DNA of 64,000 nucleotides from Guptibacillus hwajinpoensis. Lineage in GTDB: Bacteria; Bacillota; Bacilli; Bacillales; Guptibacillaceae. The notes beneath the pieces were generated by a model. It was given only the letters and a program-made list of their open reading frames with translations, searched no databases and had not been told where the DNA came from. Both the position numbers and the translations under genes were made by a program. The number at the start of each line of letters is the position of its first letter. Within the stretch, counting starts at the first letter, position 1. The stretch spans positions 469,466 to 533,465 of the forward strand of contig NZ_LELK01000001.1 in the NCBI RefSeq assembly GCF_001039475.1. Reading direction: 5' to 3'. Below, one piece after another: positions 16,858 to 25,539 of the stretch.

Positions 16858-17925
16858 ATGAGTACTGATTTAGAAATCGTAAAAAACACAAACCTTAAAG
16901 CGAAGCCTGAGAAAGATCAGCTTCCTTTTGGTAGAACATTTACGGACCATATGTTTGTGATGGATTATGAAACTGGTAAAGGGTGGTACGAACCACGTAT
17001 TATTCCGTATGAACCAATCACATTAGATCCTGCTGCAATGATTTTTCATTATGGGCAGACGGTGTTTGAAGGTCTTAAAGCATATCGTGCGAACGATGGT
17101 ATTCTATTGTTTCGACCAGATAAAAATCTAGAGAGGTTAAATCTTTCTAGCGAACGTCTAAGCATTCCACCAATTGATGAAGAACGTGTAATGGGTTACT
17201 TAAAAGAGTTGATTCATCTTGAGCAGGACTGGGTTCCATCTACTCCAGGAACTTCTCTTTATGTTCGTCCATATATCATCGCAACGGAACCTAACTTATC
17301 TGTAGCACCTTCTAATACGTATAAGTTAATGATCATTCTTTCTCCTGTTGGTTCTTATTTCTCTGGTGGTCTAACGCCAGTCAAAATAAGCGTAGAAGAT
17401 AAGTTCACGAGAGCTGTTAAAGGCGGTACTGGCATGGCTAAGACGGCAGGTAATTATTCGTCTGCTTATCAAGCACAAGCAAAAGCCTATAAAGATGGAA
17501 ATGCAGATGTCCTATGGCTTGATGGTGTCGAGAAGCGATACATTGAGGAAGTAGGAAGTATGAATATCTTTTTCAAAATTAACGGAGAAGTGGTTACACC
17601 AGAATTGAACGGAAGTATCCTTCATGGAATCACACGAATGTCAGTTATTGAATTGTTGAAGAAATGGGGGATTCCAGTTACGGAAAGAAAAGTATCCATT
17701 GACGAACTGCACCAACTTTCCGAAAAGGGTCAACTTGAAGAAGCATTCGGTACGGGAACAGCAGCTGTTATTTCACCTGTTGGAGAACTAAACTGGGCTG
17801 GTGAGAAAATGATCATTAATAATCATGAAATCGGAGAACTATCTCAGAAACTTTATGATACAATCACAGGCATTCAAACAGGTAAATTAGAAGATAGTCA
17901 AAATTGGACCGTCACTATAAAATAA
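16858..17925 (+). CDS. ilvE: Branched-chain amino acid aminotransferase (IlvE/IlvK, class IV PLP)
   Basis: A 355-residue enzyme interconverting Val/Leu/Ile and their 2-oxo acids with 2-oxoglutarate. Fold-type IV signatures: F-H-Y-G-Q-T-V-F-E-G-L-K-A-Y near residues 62-75, the PLP Schiff-base Lys in G-M-A-K-T-A-G-N-Y (about 195), E-E-V-G-S-M-N-I-F-F, and G-T-G-T-A-A-V-I-S-P for the cofactor phosphate. The length matches Bacillus IlvK/YbgE. TAGGAG precedes the ATG. It appears monocistronic, unlinked to ilv-leu genes here. Confidence 0.92.
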   Translation: MSTDLEIVKNTNLKAKPEKDQLPFGRTFTDHMFVMDYETGKGWYEPRIIPYEPITLDPAAMIFHYGQTVFEGLKAYRANDGILLFRPDKNLERLNLSSERLSIPPIDEERVMGYLKELIHLEQDWVPSTPGTSLYVRPYIIATEPNLSVAPSNTYKLMIILSPVGSYFSGGLTPVKISVEDKFTRAVKGGTGMAKTAGNYSSAYQAQAKAYKDGNADVLWLDGVEKRYIEEVGSMNIFFKINGEVVTPELNGSILHGITRMSVIELLKKWGIPVTERKVSIDELHQLSEKGQLEEAFGTGTAAVISPVGELNWAGEKMIINNHEIGELSQKLYDTITGIQTGKLEDSQNWTVTIK

Positions 17926-17937
17926 TGGCATTACTCG

Positions 17938-18135
17938 CTATGAGAGTTAATTTCCGCTCCAGGATGCTCGCTTTCCGCGGGGCGGGACACTTGAGCCTCC
18001 TCGTCGCTAACGCTCCTGTGGGGTCTCACCTGTCCCACTAGTCCCGCAGGAGTCGAGCATCCTTCCGCTCCAATTAGCGAAGTTTAGTTTTCTATACAAA
18101 AATCTTCAAAAGCAATAATCTTTTAGAAAAGAGTC
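17938..18135. mobile_element. MITE-like palindromic repeat, copy 3 (about 198 bp, reverse orientation, longest core)
   Basis: Relative to copy 1 it is inverted: AATTTCCGCTCC at 17949 and CCTTCCGCTCCAATT near 18061-18075. It carries an additional central segment of about 40 nt (GTGAGACC... in its own sense) missing from copy 1. The right end GAAAAGAGTC (ends 18135) matches the terminal repeat at 9 of 10 positions; the left end is eroded and no clear target duplication remains. Confidence 0.7.
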
Positions 18136-18142
18136 AAAGAAT

Positions 18143-18174
18143 AAAGCCATCTCACTTAGTGAGATGGCTTTTTG
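18143..18174. terminator. Bidirectional terminator downstream of ilvE and the penicillin acylase gene
   Basis: A 13-bp stem AAAGCCATCTCAC / GTGAGATGGCTTT with a TTA loop, then T-run; it abuts the minus-strand stop codon at 18175. Confidence 0.85.
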
Positions 18175-20553
18175 TTAAGGTTTTAAGATAAGGTGATCTG
18201 AGTTCGTTTCATACCCCTTAAGCTGAGTTATATGGTACTCTCCGTTAACCCAGTCCTCAATTTGGTTATCATACCATTTGCTAAATACATATCCTGACTG
18301 ACCAGGTGAAACGACATTATAGCTTGTTTCGATTGTAGATAGGTCAGTGATCCCGCGCCATGGTGCTCCGTGATTCACTAAACCGGTAGATGTACTCCAT
18401 CCTGCGGCCCCAACTGTTACGCGACTTCCACTCATAGCATGTTCATCAGGATTAAAGAGAAGATTCAGAGGTTTAATCGCTCCTAAAGGATGTTCAAATG
18501 GAACGGAGTGGAATGTCCCCCATTCCCATTCTTCTGGCGAGTCGCCCTGTAGCTTAATAGCTCGGTCTACAGCTGCTTTGTATGACTGAGTTAAAAGAGA
18601 TTCGAAACCACCAGCATTCATCACCCACGGACCAGGGTTGCCTTCAGAAGCACGTCTAATGAGCTGGTCGACTATTTGACTTTTTCCTTCAAATAGACTC
18701 ATCATTTCTTTATCGATTGTTCCTTTGAATAACTTTTTCTCGATTTCTACTAACCATACATGAAATAGAAGTGGCGCAGCTTGATCTTTTTCATCGATGA
18801 AATTCCAATTTTTAAGGAGTTTAAGAGCATCTTTTTCAAATGACGTTAATTCTTTTTGAATAAGTCCACTTATTAGTATTGGGGTGAATTCCTTTCCCTG
18901 TAAGTTAACAAAATCGTTCTGAAGCTTCATCATATCTTTTACATCTAGTTCATTGTCTTGAAGAAGAACTTCTCGAATTCGCTCCTGCCGATAAGGCTGT
19001 GCCCACGTGTGTGTAATGTGATAGGGGTAATCCTCTGTTGTGATTTTATTGTTGGCAGTTGAGATGAATCCTTCTTCAGGGTTCACAATTGTAGGAAGAT
19101 CATTCCATGGAATATACCCTTCCCATTCGTATTCATCATTCCAACCAGGAACAGGAAGCATACTGTCTCCTTTTTTTCGAATTGGAATGAGCCCATTGGC
19201 ACGATATGCAATGGTCCCATCCGTTGAAGCAAACACGAAATTTTGTGCAGGAGTATGGAAAAATGTGAGCGCCTTTTTGAATTCATCCCAATTGTTCGCT
19301 TTGTTCATCATTAGCACAGCTTCCAGTTCGTTTGACGGATCGAGAGCTGTCCACCTCAGGGAGAGGGCTGTATCAGATTGATCGTCATATGCGAATTCAG
19401 AGAGAATTGGTCCATGTCGAGTAATAGCTACCTGATATGGAATTGGCTCGGCATCCTTAACAAAAATGGTTTCATCCTCCACCTGTGCTTTCTCCCACTT
19501 ATCGTTGTAGAGAAACTCATTTGACTGATTAGGATTACGCTTCTCGATATACAGGTCTTGAACATCTGGACCCACATTTGTTACTCCCCAAGCAATCGAT
19601 TCATTTCGACCAACTATTATCCCTGGAACGCCAGCAAATATTACTCCATTCACGTTGTACTCGGGAGAATTCAAGTGGGTTTCATACCAAATTGGTGGTG
19701 TGCCAAGACCTAGGTGAGGATCATTTGCTAGGAGTGGTTTGCCAGAAGCAGTTTTCTCGCCTGAGATGACCCAGTTGTTGCTACCATTAAAAGGATCGGG
19801 TACAACCGCGTTAGCAAAACTTTTCGTAACATCAATTGAGTTTTTCTGTGCTTCTTGAATAACCGTCTCCCCGTCTTCGGGATAGCTCGGAAAAAGATCC
19901 ATTGCTTCTTCCTCAGTGAAATTCTGAAGGAGGTAATATCGAAATGCTTGTCCTTCCCAATGTCCGCCAAGATCAAAGGACATATACTTCCCAATTGTGA
20001 GAGAGTCAATTGGATGCCATTCATTAGGTTCATAGTTAGCAAAAGTGAACTCTAGGGGAAGAGAACGTTCTGATTTAGCTTGAGTTAGATAAGCATTTAC
20101 TCCATCCGCATACCATTGGAGAATTTGCTTCGCTTCATCAGAATATTCGTCGTAAGAAGCCTCTGCTGCCCTTCGTAAGCCTAATGTACGAAAGAATTTA
20201 TCTTTATCGATGGTAGCTTCTCCAATTACTTCACTTAGAGTCCCAGAAGCTTGTCTGCGACTGAGATCCATTTGAAACATACGATCTTGAGCTGTTACGT
20301 ATCCTTGAGCTATGAAGAGATCTTTAGATGACGAAGCTTCAATATGCGGGACACCTGCATTGTCTCGATAAATGGATACAGGTGCATTCAATGGAGGTAG
20401 CACGATTTCTCCCGTTGTTTCAGGAGCACTTTTTTGAATGAACCAGAAGGCAATACTTCCTGCTAATAGCAAAAGAACTAGAACGCTAACTAGAATGTAA
20501 AGCGGCCATCTGCTTCGCTGAACCTGTTCTACAGGGGTGATTGGAGTTCCCAT
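18175..20553 (-). CDS. Penicillin acylase family Ntn-hydrolase, membrane-anchored
   Basis: A 792-residue homologue of penicillin G / acyl-homoserine-lactone acylases, which cut an amide after autocatalytic processing into alpha and beta chains. Residues about 16-40 are one hydrophobic span (Y-I-L-V-S-V-L-V-L-L-L-L-A-G), so the enzyme is anchored facing outward. The new N-terminal nucleophile Ser follows Gly in N-G-S-N-N-W-V (about residue 257). H-x-E-A-x-S and A-Q-G-Y-V-T-A-Q-D-R-M-F-Q-M-D-L are typical alpha-chain blocks. ATG 20553 has AGGG 5 nt upstream; ATG 20565 is in frame but lacks a ribosome site. The natural substrate is unknown. Confidence 0.88.
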   Translation of the reverse strand: MGTPITPVEQVQRSRWPLYILVSVLVLLLLAGSIAFWFIQKSAPETTGEIVLPPLNAPVSIYRDNAGVPHIEASSSKDLFIAQGYVTAQDRMFQMDLSRRQASGTLSEVIGEATIDKDKFFRTLGLRRAAEASYDEYSDEAKQILQWYADGVNAYLTQAKSERSLPLEFTFANYEPNEWHPIDSLTIGKYMSFDLGGHWEGQAFRYYLLQNFTEEEAMDLFPSYPEDGETVIQEAQKNSIDVTKSFANAVVPDPFNGSNNWVISGEKTASGKPLLANDPHLGLGTPPIWYETHLNSPEYNVNGVIFAGVPGIIVGRNESIAWGVTNVGPDVQDLYIEKRNPNQSNEFLYNDKWEKAQVEDETIFVKDAEPIPYQVAITRHGPILSEFAYDDQSDTALSLRWTALDPSNELEAVLMMNKANNWDEFKKALTFFHTPAQNFVFASTDGTIAYRANGLIPIRKKGDSMLPVPGWNDEYEWEGYIPWNDLPTIVNPEEGFISTANNKITTEDYPYHITHTWAQPYRQERIREVLLQDNELDVKDMMKLQNDFVNLQGKEFTPILISGLIQKELTSFEKDALKLLKNWNFIDEKDQAAPLLFHVWLVEIEKKLFKGTIDKEMMSLFEGKSQIVDQLIRRASEGNPGPWVMNAGGFESLLTQSYKAAVDRAIKLQGDSPEEWEWGTFHSVPFEHPLGAIKPLNLLFNPDEHAMSGSRVTVGAAGWSTSTGLVNHGAPWRGITDLSTIETSYNVVSPGQSGYVFSKWYDNQIEDWVNGEYHITQLKGYETNSDHLILKP

Positions 20554-20859
20554 TGCATCCCTCATTTCATTTTAAATCTATATTACCATAATTTTCTGAA
20601 TTCAAAGCGCTATTTTGGGTGGTTCTATCAGATAATTTTGTCGATTTTAAAGTATAAATGAAGTAATTCAGATGGAGAGTTATGAAAAACAACATAATCA
20701 AATACAAGTCCTTCATAAACCTACACTATACGGGTTTTTGTAGAAGAACATAGCTATATTTGCAAGTCTCTGACTGTTTTTAAGAACCTTTGTCATGCGG
20801 AAGGGATATTGATATGTCAGTATGGAATACATCTATAAAATCAACGGGGAGGAATGAAA

Positions 20860-21561
20860 ATGACTAGCAACACAATGATGATTTCCAGGGTAGCTTCCAT
20901 GTTGAATGTATCGCGTCATACTCTAAAAATATGGGAGGAACAATTTGCCCCCTTTCTAACAATACCTCGAGATGAGAATAATGCCCGTACGTATACAATA
21001 GGTGATATTGAAGTACTGCAGTTAATAAATAACATGAAAGAAAGTCGTGCTGGGGACGATGTTATAACAAATACTTTAGAGCTTCGAATAAAAGAGCCTT
21101 TGAAAGTTGAAGTAAAGGAATCCCCTGGGGTTATTACAGATCATGAAAATATTAATTTATCATTATCCAAGATTGTTTCTTTCGTTGAATCGGAAGAAGT
21201 GAAAAAACTTCTAAAGATGGATGAAACCGTTAAGCGTATGGAAAAAGATATTGTTCATCAAGTTCACGAAATTGTGCATGAAGAAATCGCCACAGCATCT
21301 GATGCTCATGCCACAATTAATCAAATGGAATTGAGTGCGATTGGGAAAAAACTTGATAATCTTGCTGATGTTTCGGTTGATGAGAGAGAATTCTATCAAG
21401 ATGAAGTTAAACTAGAAAGAAAGTTATCAGAAGAGAGAATCTCTGCTAGAGAAGAAAGGTTAATGGCGGTTGTGCAAGACCGTTTTCGCGACGAAAGCAG
21501 ATCACATGATACAAAGTGGGGTGTAACGAAAATCAAGAATATTTTTGGTTTTGCCAAATAA
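20860..21561 (+). CDS. MerR-like helix-turn-helix protein with C-terminal coiled coil
   Basis: A 233-residue protein. The N-terminus carries a MerR/RacA-type winged helix (M-I-S-R-V-A-S-M-L-N-V-S-R-H-T-L-K-I-W-E and R-T-Y-T-I-G-D-I-E-V-L). The middle and C-terminus are charged helices (R-K-L-S-E-E-R-I-S-A-R-E-E-R-L) with coiled-coil character. RacA-like chromosome-anchoring proteins and phage/plasmid MerR-like proteins share this layout, but identity to racA is not claimed. ATG 20860 is 7 nt after GGGGAGG. Confidence 0.7.
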   Translation: MTSNTMMISRVASMLNVSRHTLKIWEEQFAPFLTIPRDENNARTYTIGDIEVLQLINNMKESRAGDDVITNTLELRIKEPLKVEVKESPGVITDHENINLSLSKIVSFVESEEVKKLLKMDETVKRMEKDIVHQVHEIVHEEIATASDAHATINQMELSAIGKKLDNLADVSVDEREFYQDEVKLERKLSEERISAREERLMAVVQDRFRDESRSHDTKWGVTKIKNIFGFAK

Positions 21562-21609
21562 CGGATTTAATAGATAGATAGGGCGAAATCCGAATGGGGG
21601 AAGATGAAA

Positions 21610-22098
21610 ATGGATCAAGTCAAAACGATGTTTTCCATCCTCAGTCTCCTCGTTGCTGCTACATTCGCTGCTCTCTATATTTATATTTTCTCACTTCATA
21701 CAGAAATGAGTGGTATGAAGGTAGAAGGTACAGATGAGGTAGTATCTGCCGCTTCGTTTCCTGTAGAATATGAACGTGTTGAAGACTTTATCGCTGATTT
21801 TCATGAGTATTATAATCGAACAACCGGTTATGGAATGATTGATCGGGAGCTAGATTTAGAGGATCAACAAATTCATGTTAATGCTGCGATCTCATACATC
21901 GATGATTTTCTTAAGAACGGGGTAGCTCATGAAGATCTCAAAAGGGATTTGGAAGCGATAAAGGATATCTCAAGTCGTGATCTAACAAGAGTTGAGATAC
22001 GTTCACTTCACAGGTATTATCATGATTTAGATAAAGCTTTCAATCATTATGACCATGAGGATACATTCGGTGTAACAGAAACGTTTGGGGATCAATAG
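21610..22098 (+). CDS. Small membrane-anchored protein of unknown function
   Basis: About 162 residues. One N-terminal transmembrane or uncleaved signal segment (M-F-S-I-L-S-L-L-V-A-A-T-F-A-A-L-Y-I-Y, residues 5-26) precedes an acidic, helical extracytoplasmic part rich in Asp, Glu and His. No family recognised. It lies 48 nt downstream of the MerR-like gene and may be cotranscribed. GGGGGA precedes two candidate ATGs (21604, 21610); spacing favours 21610. Confidence 0.7.
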   Translation: MDQVKTMFSILSLLVAATFAALYIYIFSLHTEMSGMKVEGTDEVVSAASFPVEYERVEDFIADFHEYYNRTTGYGMIDRELDLEDQQIHVNAAISYIDDFLKNGVAHEDLKRDLEAIKDISSRDLTRVEIRSLHRYYHDLDKAFNHYDHEDTFGVTETFGDQ

Positions 22099-22131
22099 AG
22101 TGTATATGAGAGACTATAGCTCTTCAGCATA

Positions 22132-22167
22132 AAAAGCGATATCTTACATGCCAAAGATATCGCTTTT
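22132..22167. terminator. Intrinsic terminator between convergent genes
   Basis: Stem AAAAGCGATATCTT / AAGATATCGCTTTT with an 8-nt loop, 33 nt after the preceding stop. Confidence 0.8.
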
Positions 22168-22211
22168 GTATGTGTATAAAAAAAGCCACCAATAAGGTGA
22201 CTTACAACTAA

Positions 22212-22430
22212 CTATTCTTCGTAAAACTCGTTATCTGTTTCAAATATAACATCTTCCTTACAAGATAAGCAGTCATTGAAACACCTGTTAAAGTTGAATG
22301 GAAACAATCTTCCACACACGTTTGAACAGAAGCGAGAACAGCTTGGTGAAGTTTCGCCACTGGATTCTACTTCATTTTTGGTGTTTTTAATATATGTTCT
22401 TGGTGTAGCTGCACTACGACGGTTTCCCAT
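22212..22430 (-). CDS. Cysteine-rich small protein of unknown function
   Basis: 72 residues with six Cys packed into about 30 residues (C-S-R-F-C-S-N-V-C, then N-R-C-F-N-D-C-L-S-C). The start ATG 22430 lies 6 nt after a perfect AAGGAGGTG ribosome site, which strongly supports translation. The Cys spacing suggests metal binding or disulfide cross-linking; spore-coat or zinc-binding roles are both possible. It has no signal peptide or membrane span. I do not recognise a family. Confidence 0.7.
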   Translation of the reverse strand: MGNRRSAATPRTYIKNTKNEVESSGETSPSCSRFCSNVCGRLFPFNFNRCFNDCLSCKEDVIFETDNEFYEE

Positions 22431-22647
22431 AAAGAACACCTCCTTCTATAAGTAAGCTATGCTAAGGAGAAGGGACATGCTTATGTCTTTATCAAAATTG
22501 TGCTAATCTTTTTCGAAATATCTGTATATTCATTGACTTCTTTCGGATTATCTAGCAAACTATGTAAATATAGGTATATATACCCTGTTTAATAATCATT
22601 CTATATATCTTTTTGCAGAGATAAACGATAAGGAGCTGAAAACGAGA

Positions 22648-23175
22648 ATGCCCTCAACAAGAACGTTAATCATTTCATTATCATCTCTAGTAGTAATCGT
22701 TCTTGGTCTTACATATTGGTTTATTTCTGATTTGGATACGAGTAGCGAAAAAGAGACAGTGTCCAGTAAATCGGCTAGTGACAAGTCAGAACCCATTGAC
22801 CAGGATCGTTACCTTGATGATGGGAAACCATTGATTTCTGAAGATGGGATACCTTCAGAAGGTGAATTTCAAGAATACATGCATGGCATGACACATCAAA
22901 AGGTCGTCGCTAAACAAAAGTGGGGAATCTATCAAATTACTGATGAGCGAATTGATCGCATGCTTGAGGTACTAGACGAGATAAAAGGAACGTCAGATGA
23001 ATACGAGCACTTTGATTTTTATCTTGAAACATTGAACGAATGGGACGAAGGTAATTTTCAAAATGCGGTTGACGTACATAATTACATTTGGGGTTTAAAC
23101 GGAGGTACAATCGGTAAGGCAAAGCGATTGATGACTAATGAAGAAGAACAGAAATATATTGAAAAACATTATTAA
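22648..23175 (+). CDS. DUF6241-type membrane-anchored protein
   Basis: 175 residues. N-terminal transmembrane anchor (residues 8-27), a Ser/Glu/Lys-rich linker, then a conserved domain with E-Y-M-H-G-M-T-H-Q-K-V, W-G-x-Y-Q-I-T-D-E-R-I and H-N-Y-I-W-G-L-N-G-G-T-I-G-K-A, which I associate with the Bacillus DUF6241 family. Function unknown. AAGGAG precedes the ATG; a strong terminator overlaps the stop. Confidence 0.72.
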   Translation: MPSTRTLIISLSSLVVIVLGLTYWFISDLDTSSEKETVSSKSASDKSEPIDQDRYLDDGKPLISEDGIPSEGEFQEYMHGMTHQKVVAKQKWGIYQITDERIDRMLEVLDEIKGTSDEYEHFDFYLETLNEWDEGNFQNAVDVHNYIWGLNGGTIGKAKRLMTNEEEQKYIEKHY

Positions 23176-23202
23176 GAAGCGGTGATGCCACCGCTTCTTT
23201 TT
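23174..23202 (+). terminator. Intrinsic terminator
   Basis: Stem AAGAAGCGGT / ACCGCTTCTT with a 6-nt loop, then TTT; it overlaps the stop codon of the DUF6241 gene. Confidence 0.8.
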
Positions 23203-23298
23203 GTGGTGATTTAAGTGCTAATTGATTTTATGATTATGTGAATTCTTTTGTTAAACTGTAGATAGATCATACTTAAATATACGTTGGAGGGTGAAGCA

Positions 23299-25359
23299 AT
23301 GGACGATCATAATAAGAAGAACCACTATGAGAATAAGCTAATTCATGAGAAGTCTCCATATCTCCTGCAGCATGCTCATAACCCAGTTGACTGGTATCCA
23401 TGGGGAGATGAAGCGTTTGAAAAAGCTAAGAATGAAAATAAGCCTGTTTTGGTATCCATCGGCTACTCGACCTGCCATTGGTGTCATGTAATGGAGAGAG
23501 AAAGTTTCGAGGATGAAGAAACTGCACAATTACTCAATGATCGTTTTGTTTCGATCAAAGTAGATCGAGAAGAGCGTCCTGATATTGATTCGATTTATAT
23601 GAAAGTGTGTCAGGGCTTAACTGGACAGGGCGGCTGGCCCTTGAACGTTTTTTTAACTCCTAATCAGAAACCATTTTATGCTGGAACTTATTTTCCAAAG
23701 GAAGGTAAGTACAATCTACCTGGATTTAAAGATGCAATTATGCAGCTGTATCAACAGTATAAGGAGAACCCTGAACGTATTACAGGAATCGGTGATAAAA
23801 TCACAGCTTCTCTTCAAGAACGGATGAATGCAGAAGGTGGAGAATTGAAGGAAGAAGCTGTTCATCAGGCTTTCCAACAAATGCAAAACTCTTTTGATAC
23901 GATTTACGGAGGGTTTGGTCAGTCACCTAAATTTCCCTCACCCCACATGCTCATGTTTTTGCTCCGATATTATCGAACATATGAAAACGAACTCGCCTTA
24001 ACAATGGTAACAAGAACACTGGATGCTATGGCGAATGGCGGTATTTATGATCACATTGGGTATGGATTTGCTAGGTATGCTGTTGATCAAGAATGGCTTG
24101 TTCCGCATTTCGAGAAAATGTTGTATGACAATGCGATGCTTGTTTTAACCTATACAGAAGCTTATCAAGTAACCAAAAATGAGCGTTATAAAAAAATCGC
24201 TTGTGATGTGCTGACATACGTAGAACGAGATATGACGGAACGTAAAGGTGGATTTTTCTCTGCTGAAGATGCTGACTCTGAAGGTGTAGAGGGTAAGTTC
24301 TATGTATGGTCAGAACAGGAAGTGCTCGCTATTCTTGGAGATGAGTTAGGTTCGCTATATAATCGAGCGTTTGACATTACATCCAAAGGTAATTTTGAAG
24401 GTAGCAATATACCTAACTTGATCCATACAAACTTTACGAAAATAAAAGAGTCGTTTGATGGAACCGAAGATGAATTTAAGACTAAGCTTGAAGAAGCGCG
24501 TAGAAAGTTATTTGCTGTGAGAGAGGAACGAATTCATCCACATAAAGATGATAAAATTCTAACAAGCTGGAATATGTTAATGGTTGCAGCTTTTGCTAAA
24601 GCAAGCAAAGTTTTTGATATCCCTTCCTACCTGACAACAGCTCAACAATCGTATGAATTCATAGAGGATCATTTAGTTGTTGATGGCAGGTTAATGGCAC
24701 GTTATAGAGAAGGGGAAGTTAAATTCAAAGCGTATCATGATGACTACGCATATGGTTTATGGGCTTTGAATGAACTGTATGAAGCAACATATGATTCCAA
24801 TTTTCTTCAGAAAGCCAAAAATCTTTCAAACGAGATGCATCACCTTTTCTGGGATGAGACGAGTGGTGGATTCTATTTGTACGGCCATGATGCAGATGAA
24901 TTGATCGCACGTCCTAAAGATGTTCATGATGGTGCCCTTCCTTCGGGTAATAGTGTTGCGGCTCTTCAGCTCCTTCGCTTATCGAAGATGACCGGTGAAA
25001 TGAAGTATGATGAATGGGCAAATCAGATGTTCACGGCTTTTTCTGGTGATGTTAGCTCCTATTCAAGTGGACATGCTTATTTTCTCATGAGTAAACTATT
25101 TACTGTTTCTTCACCGAAAGAGGTAGTCATCGTTGGAGAGCCTAACGATGAAAACAGAGTGAAAATGGAGAGGTATTTGCAAGAATCGTTTTTACCAGAG
25201 CTTACAAGTATTAGTACAGAAGATCCTGAATCACTAAAAGAGACTGCCCCATTTGCTTCTGCATTTACGAAATCGAGTCAAACGACGTTCTATCTTTGTG
25301 AGAATTTCACCTGTTCATTACCTACAACAGATGTGGAGAAACTAATCAAGCAATTATAA
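23299..25359 (+). CDS. yyaL: DUF255 thioredoxin-fold / six-hairpin protein YyaL
   Basis: 686 residues. The N-terminal thioredoxin-like DUF255 domain holds S-T-C-H-W-C-H-V-M at about residues 57-65, so a C-x-x-C-like redox pair is present, followed by N-D[14 protein letters not shown]. The remaining 500 residues are an alpha/alpha-barrel like N-acylglucosamine epimerases, with [14 protein letters not shown]. The family is called SSP411/spermatogenesis-associated 20 in animals; its biochemical role is unsettled. ATG 23299 is preferred over TTG 23284 because TGGAGGG lies between them. Confidence 0.88.
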   Translation: MDDHNKKNHYENKLIHEKSPYLLQHAHNPVDWYPWGDEAFEKAKNENKPVLVSIGYSTCHWCHVMERESFEDEETAQLLNDRFVSIKVDREERPDIDSIYMKVCQGLTGQGGWPLNVFLTPNQKPFYAGTYFPKEGKYNLPGFKDAIMQLYQQYKENPERITGIGDKITASLQERMNAEGGELKEEAVHQAFQQMQNSFDTIYGGFGQSPKFPSPHMLMFLLRYYRTYENELALTMVTRTLDAMANGGIYDHIGYGFARYAVDQEWLVPHFEKMLYDNAMLVLTYTEAYQVTKNERYKKIACDVLTYVERDMTERKGGFFSAEDADSEGVEGKFYVWSEQEVLAILGDELGSLYNRAFDITSKGNFEGSNIPNLIHTNFTKIKESFDGTEDEFKTKLEEARRKLFAVREERIHPHKDDKILTSWNMLMVAAFAKASKVFDIPSYLTTAQQSYEFIEDHLVVDGRLMARYREGEVKFKAYHDDYAYGLWALNELYEATYDSNFLQKAKNLSNEMHHLFWDETSGGFYLYGHDADELIARPKDVHDGALPSGNSVAALQLLRLSKMTGEMKYDEWANQMFTAFSGDVSSYSSGHAYFLMSKLFTVSSPKEVVIVGEPNDENRVKMERYLQESFLPELTSISTEDPESLKETAPFASAFTKSSQTTFYLCENFTCSLPTTDVEKLIKQL

Positions 25360-25368
25360 AGAAGGGAT

Positions 25369-25401
25369 AAGCTATCAGAGGGGAACCTTTGATAGCTTTT
25401 T
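25369..25401 (+). terminator. Intrinsic terminator after yyaL
   Basis: Stem AAGCTATCA / TGATAGCTT with a 12-nt loop partly paired further, then TTT. Confidence 0.75.
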
Positions 25402-25539
25402 CATCCTTTAGGCTGGTGTCTTTCCGTTTTGGAAGTAACGTATGAAACTAATGGAAGAGTATGTATTTCAAATCAAAACGGTATCCATTCGAACGCGTAT
25501 TCGCTACAATAGAAGTAGACAATTTTTTGAGGTGATCGG

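Noticed and set aside
8760-18135. CRISPR array or phage attachment sites from the short GC-rich repeats
   Set aside because: The three copies are dispersed over 9 kb, of different length and palindromic, with target duplications rather than regular spacers; no cas, integrase or tRNA gene is nearby.
19040-19381. 113-codon plus-strand ORF
   Set aside because: Antisense to well-conserved penicillin acylase coding sequence; no ribosome site.
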